Source of the DNA: Margaritifera margaritifera
Taxonomy: Eukaryota; Mollusca; Bivalvia; Unionida; Margaritiferidae
NCBI GenBank assembly: GCA_029931535.1
Contig: JAQPZY010001688.1
Coordinates: 6,990,001 to 7,054,000 of the forward strand
Length of the DNA: 64,000 nt
Reading direction: 5' to 3'
Positions 62,790 to 64,000 of the stretch are shown here, one piece after another. Position 1 is the stretch's first letter, and each line of letters starts with the position of its first letter. The notes under the pieces are model-generated. The model was not told the DNA's origin and made no database searches. It saw only the letters and a program-made list of their open reading frames with translations. The position numbers and the translations under genes are program-made.

Positions 62790-63424
62790 GCAGAAAGTAT
62801 ACTTCTGTTTTTAAAACTTTACATTTTCTCTAATGACATGACATGCATTTCAGATGCACAAGACTTTGCTCACCATCTGCACATAATATCCTTTAAAAGC
62901 TGTCCCATCTTGATCATTTTAGCTGATCCAGTCTAAACAGCATTGGTGCCAGATACTTCTGCATTGTTTCATTTCAACTATTTTCTGTTATGTCACAACA
63001 TATTAATTCTTGATTCACTATAAAATGCCATCATGCAGAACATGGTATAGTCCATAATAATTTGCACAGGGACAATTTATATTGGTCCAGAATATACCCT
63101 GCTTATGTAATCTACACCTTGTCCATTGTGAAAACAGGTATGGCCATGCAAGTGTTATGCCTGATCATAGTCTCTTTTCAAATCTAGCATAAAGTATGCT
63201 TCTGTTTTTAAAACTTTACCTTCCTCCCAGGACATGCATTTCAGTTGGCTCACCTCTTTTATATTATATCCTTTAGAAGATGTCACTTTTTCATTATGTT
63301 AGCATATCCAGTCTAAACAATACTGGCGAGAGATACTTCTAATTTCATTTTAAATATTTGTATTACAAATATAGCCCGACATATTATAAAATGCCATCAC
63401 ACATGACATATTCCATAATAATTT
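62790..63424. repeat. Local direct duplication of about 240-270 bp
   Basis: The block from about 62790 to 63062 (CTTCTGTTTTTAAAACTTTA, ATCCAGTCTAAACA, AGATACTTCT, AAAATGCCATCA, TCCATAATAATTT) recurs in order from about 63186 to 63424. Diverged copies; offset 397 bp at the start and about 361 bp at the end because of indels. Confidence 0.82.
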
Positions 63425-63767
63425 TTGATATGGATATTTTATGCTGATCTGGCAGATGTATTTACAGATCTCAATGAAGGAATTGTGGCCTGTGAATCTT
63501 GTATATGCAATCAGAAGTTGCATAGTTCAAATATCTATAATTCCAAACAAGTAAAACCCGTTCCTTGGAAAAAAGGAGAAAAAAAGTATTCCCTGCTTTC
63601 CCTGAAATAGACCAAAATAAGAATACCACAAAAAGCACATAATATGCCAATCTTGTGATCTTTTCACTACTAGTGATCTTGACCTTTGAGCTAGGACTTG
63701 ACTATTGAATAAGGAAACATGGCACTGACTTGCATTATCCCTTGTTGTGACTTTGACCTAGAGGACA

Positions 63768-64000
63768 AGTTTGGTTTGGTTTTGCGAGGTTTAATGCCAT
63801 TTTTCAGCACATGATCGGCAATACATGGTGGCCAGTATATTTGGAGGAGGAAAAAAACGAGAAGACCCCTGGAAAAACCACTTACCCATGGGAAACTAGT
63901 GGGAAGTTTTCTCACATACCCACATTGGTCGAGCCAAGACTCGAAACCACACGAACAGAGGTGAGATGTGCGAGTGATCTGTAAAGGTGAGCGCCGTAGA
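63768..64000 (-). repeat. tRNA-derived SINE, cut by window edge
   Basis: Second copy of the SINE found at 53653-53896: shared blocks include CCATTTTTCAGCACATGA, the ACCCATGGGAA region and the B-box complement near 63930. The tail side (CCAAACCAAAC on the minus strand) lies at about 63768; the tRNA-like head runs off the window at 64000. More diverged than the other copy. Confidence 0.8.

Noticed and set aside
62300..64000. Preceding importin beta exon (human residues about 135-161)
   Set aside because: No matching minus-strand reading was seen; it is probably beyond the window.

Overview
This is a eukaryotic nuclear window: AT-rich, intron-dominated and full of transposable elements. Repeat content (DIRS-like, piggyBac-like and several hAT families, tRNA-derived SINEs, arrays of ~140-bp units) resembles marine invertebrate genomes, most likely a mollusc or other lophotrochozoan. 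That taxonomic guess rests on general repeat style only; no marker gene here proves it.

The only host gene I can support is importin subunit beta-1 (KPNB1 type), on the minus strand and open at both window edges. Nine GT-AG exons (62200-62276, 49420-49495, 48463-48522, 40776-40865, 24693-24803, 23032-23133, 20742-20913, 19211-19455, 13161-13288) join in frame and cover about residues 162-516 of the human protein, including the acidic Ran-contact loop. They total 1,061 bp. The rest of the span from 13.2 to 62.3 kb is intron; the 5' exons lie beyond 64000 and the 3' exons were not found below 13161.

The introns and flank hold nested mobile elements, and target duplications let the order of insertion be read. 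(1) A DIRS-like retroelement (5010-5551 and 11196-12780) is split by a TTAA-flanked piggyBac-like element (5552-11195), whose transposase is itself split by a hAT element (7014-10369) with a 6-bp duplication. (2) Another DIRS-like copy (52790-53504 and 56467-57405) is split by a second piggyBac (53505-56466), which carries a SINE with a 12-bp duplication. (3) A second hAT family (37958-39366, 58845-61081, fragments at 4679 and 34547) carries a TTAA-flanked piggyBac MITE at the same internal site, and one copy also holds a MITE of the first hAT family. (4) An apparently intact two-exon hAT transposase gene (about 821 codons) lies at 41058-44373 between terminal inverted repeats. (5) A decayed family-B DNA polymerase of Polinton/adintovirus type lies at about 30590-32540.

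Three families of ~140-bp units form arrays (178-680, 20215-20735, 29270-30300; 15090-17165, 23930-24640, 44380-45400; 17990-19060, 45410-47220). Two of these families occur in the same order in two places, suggesting one composite element. No bacterial, phage, CRISPR or operon feature is present.
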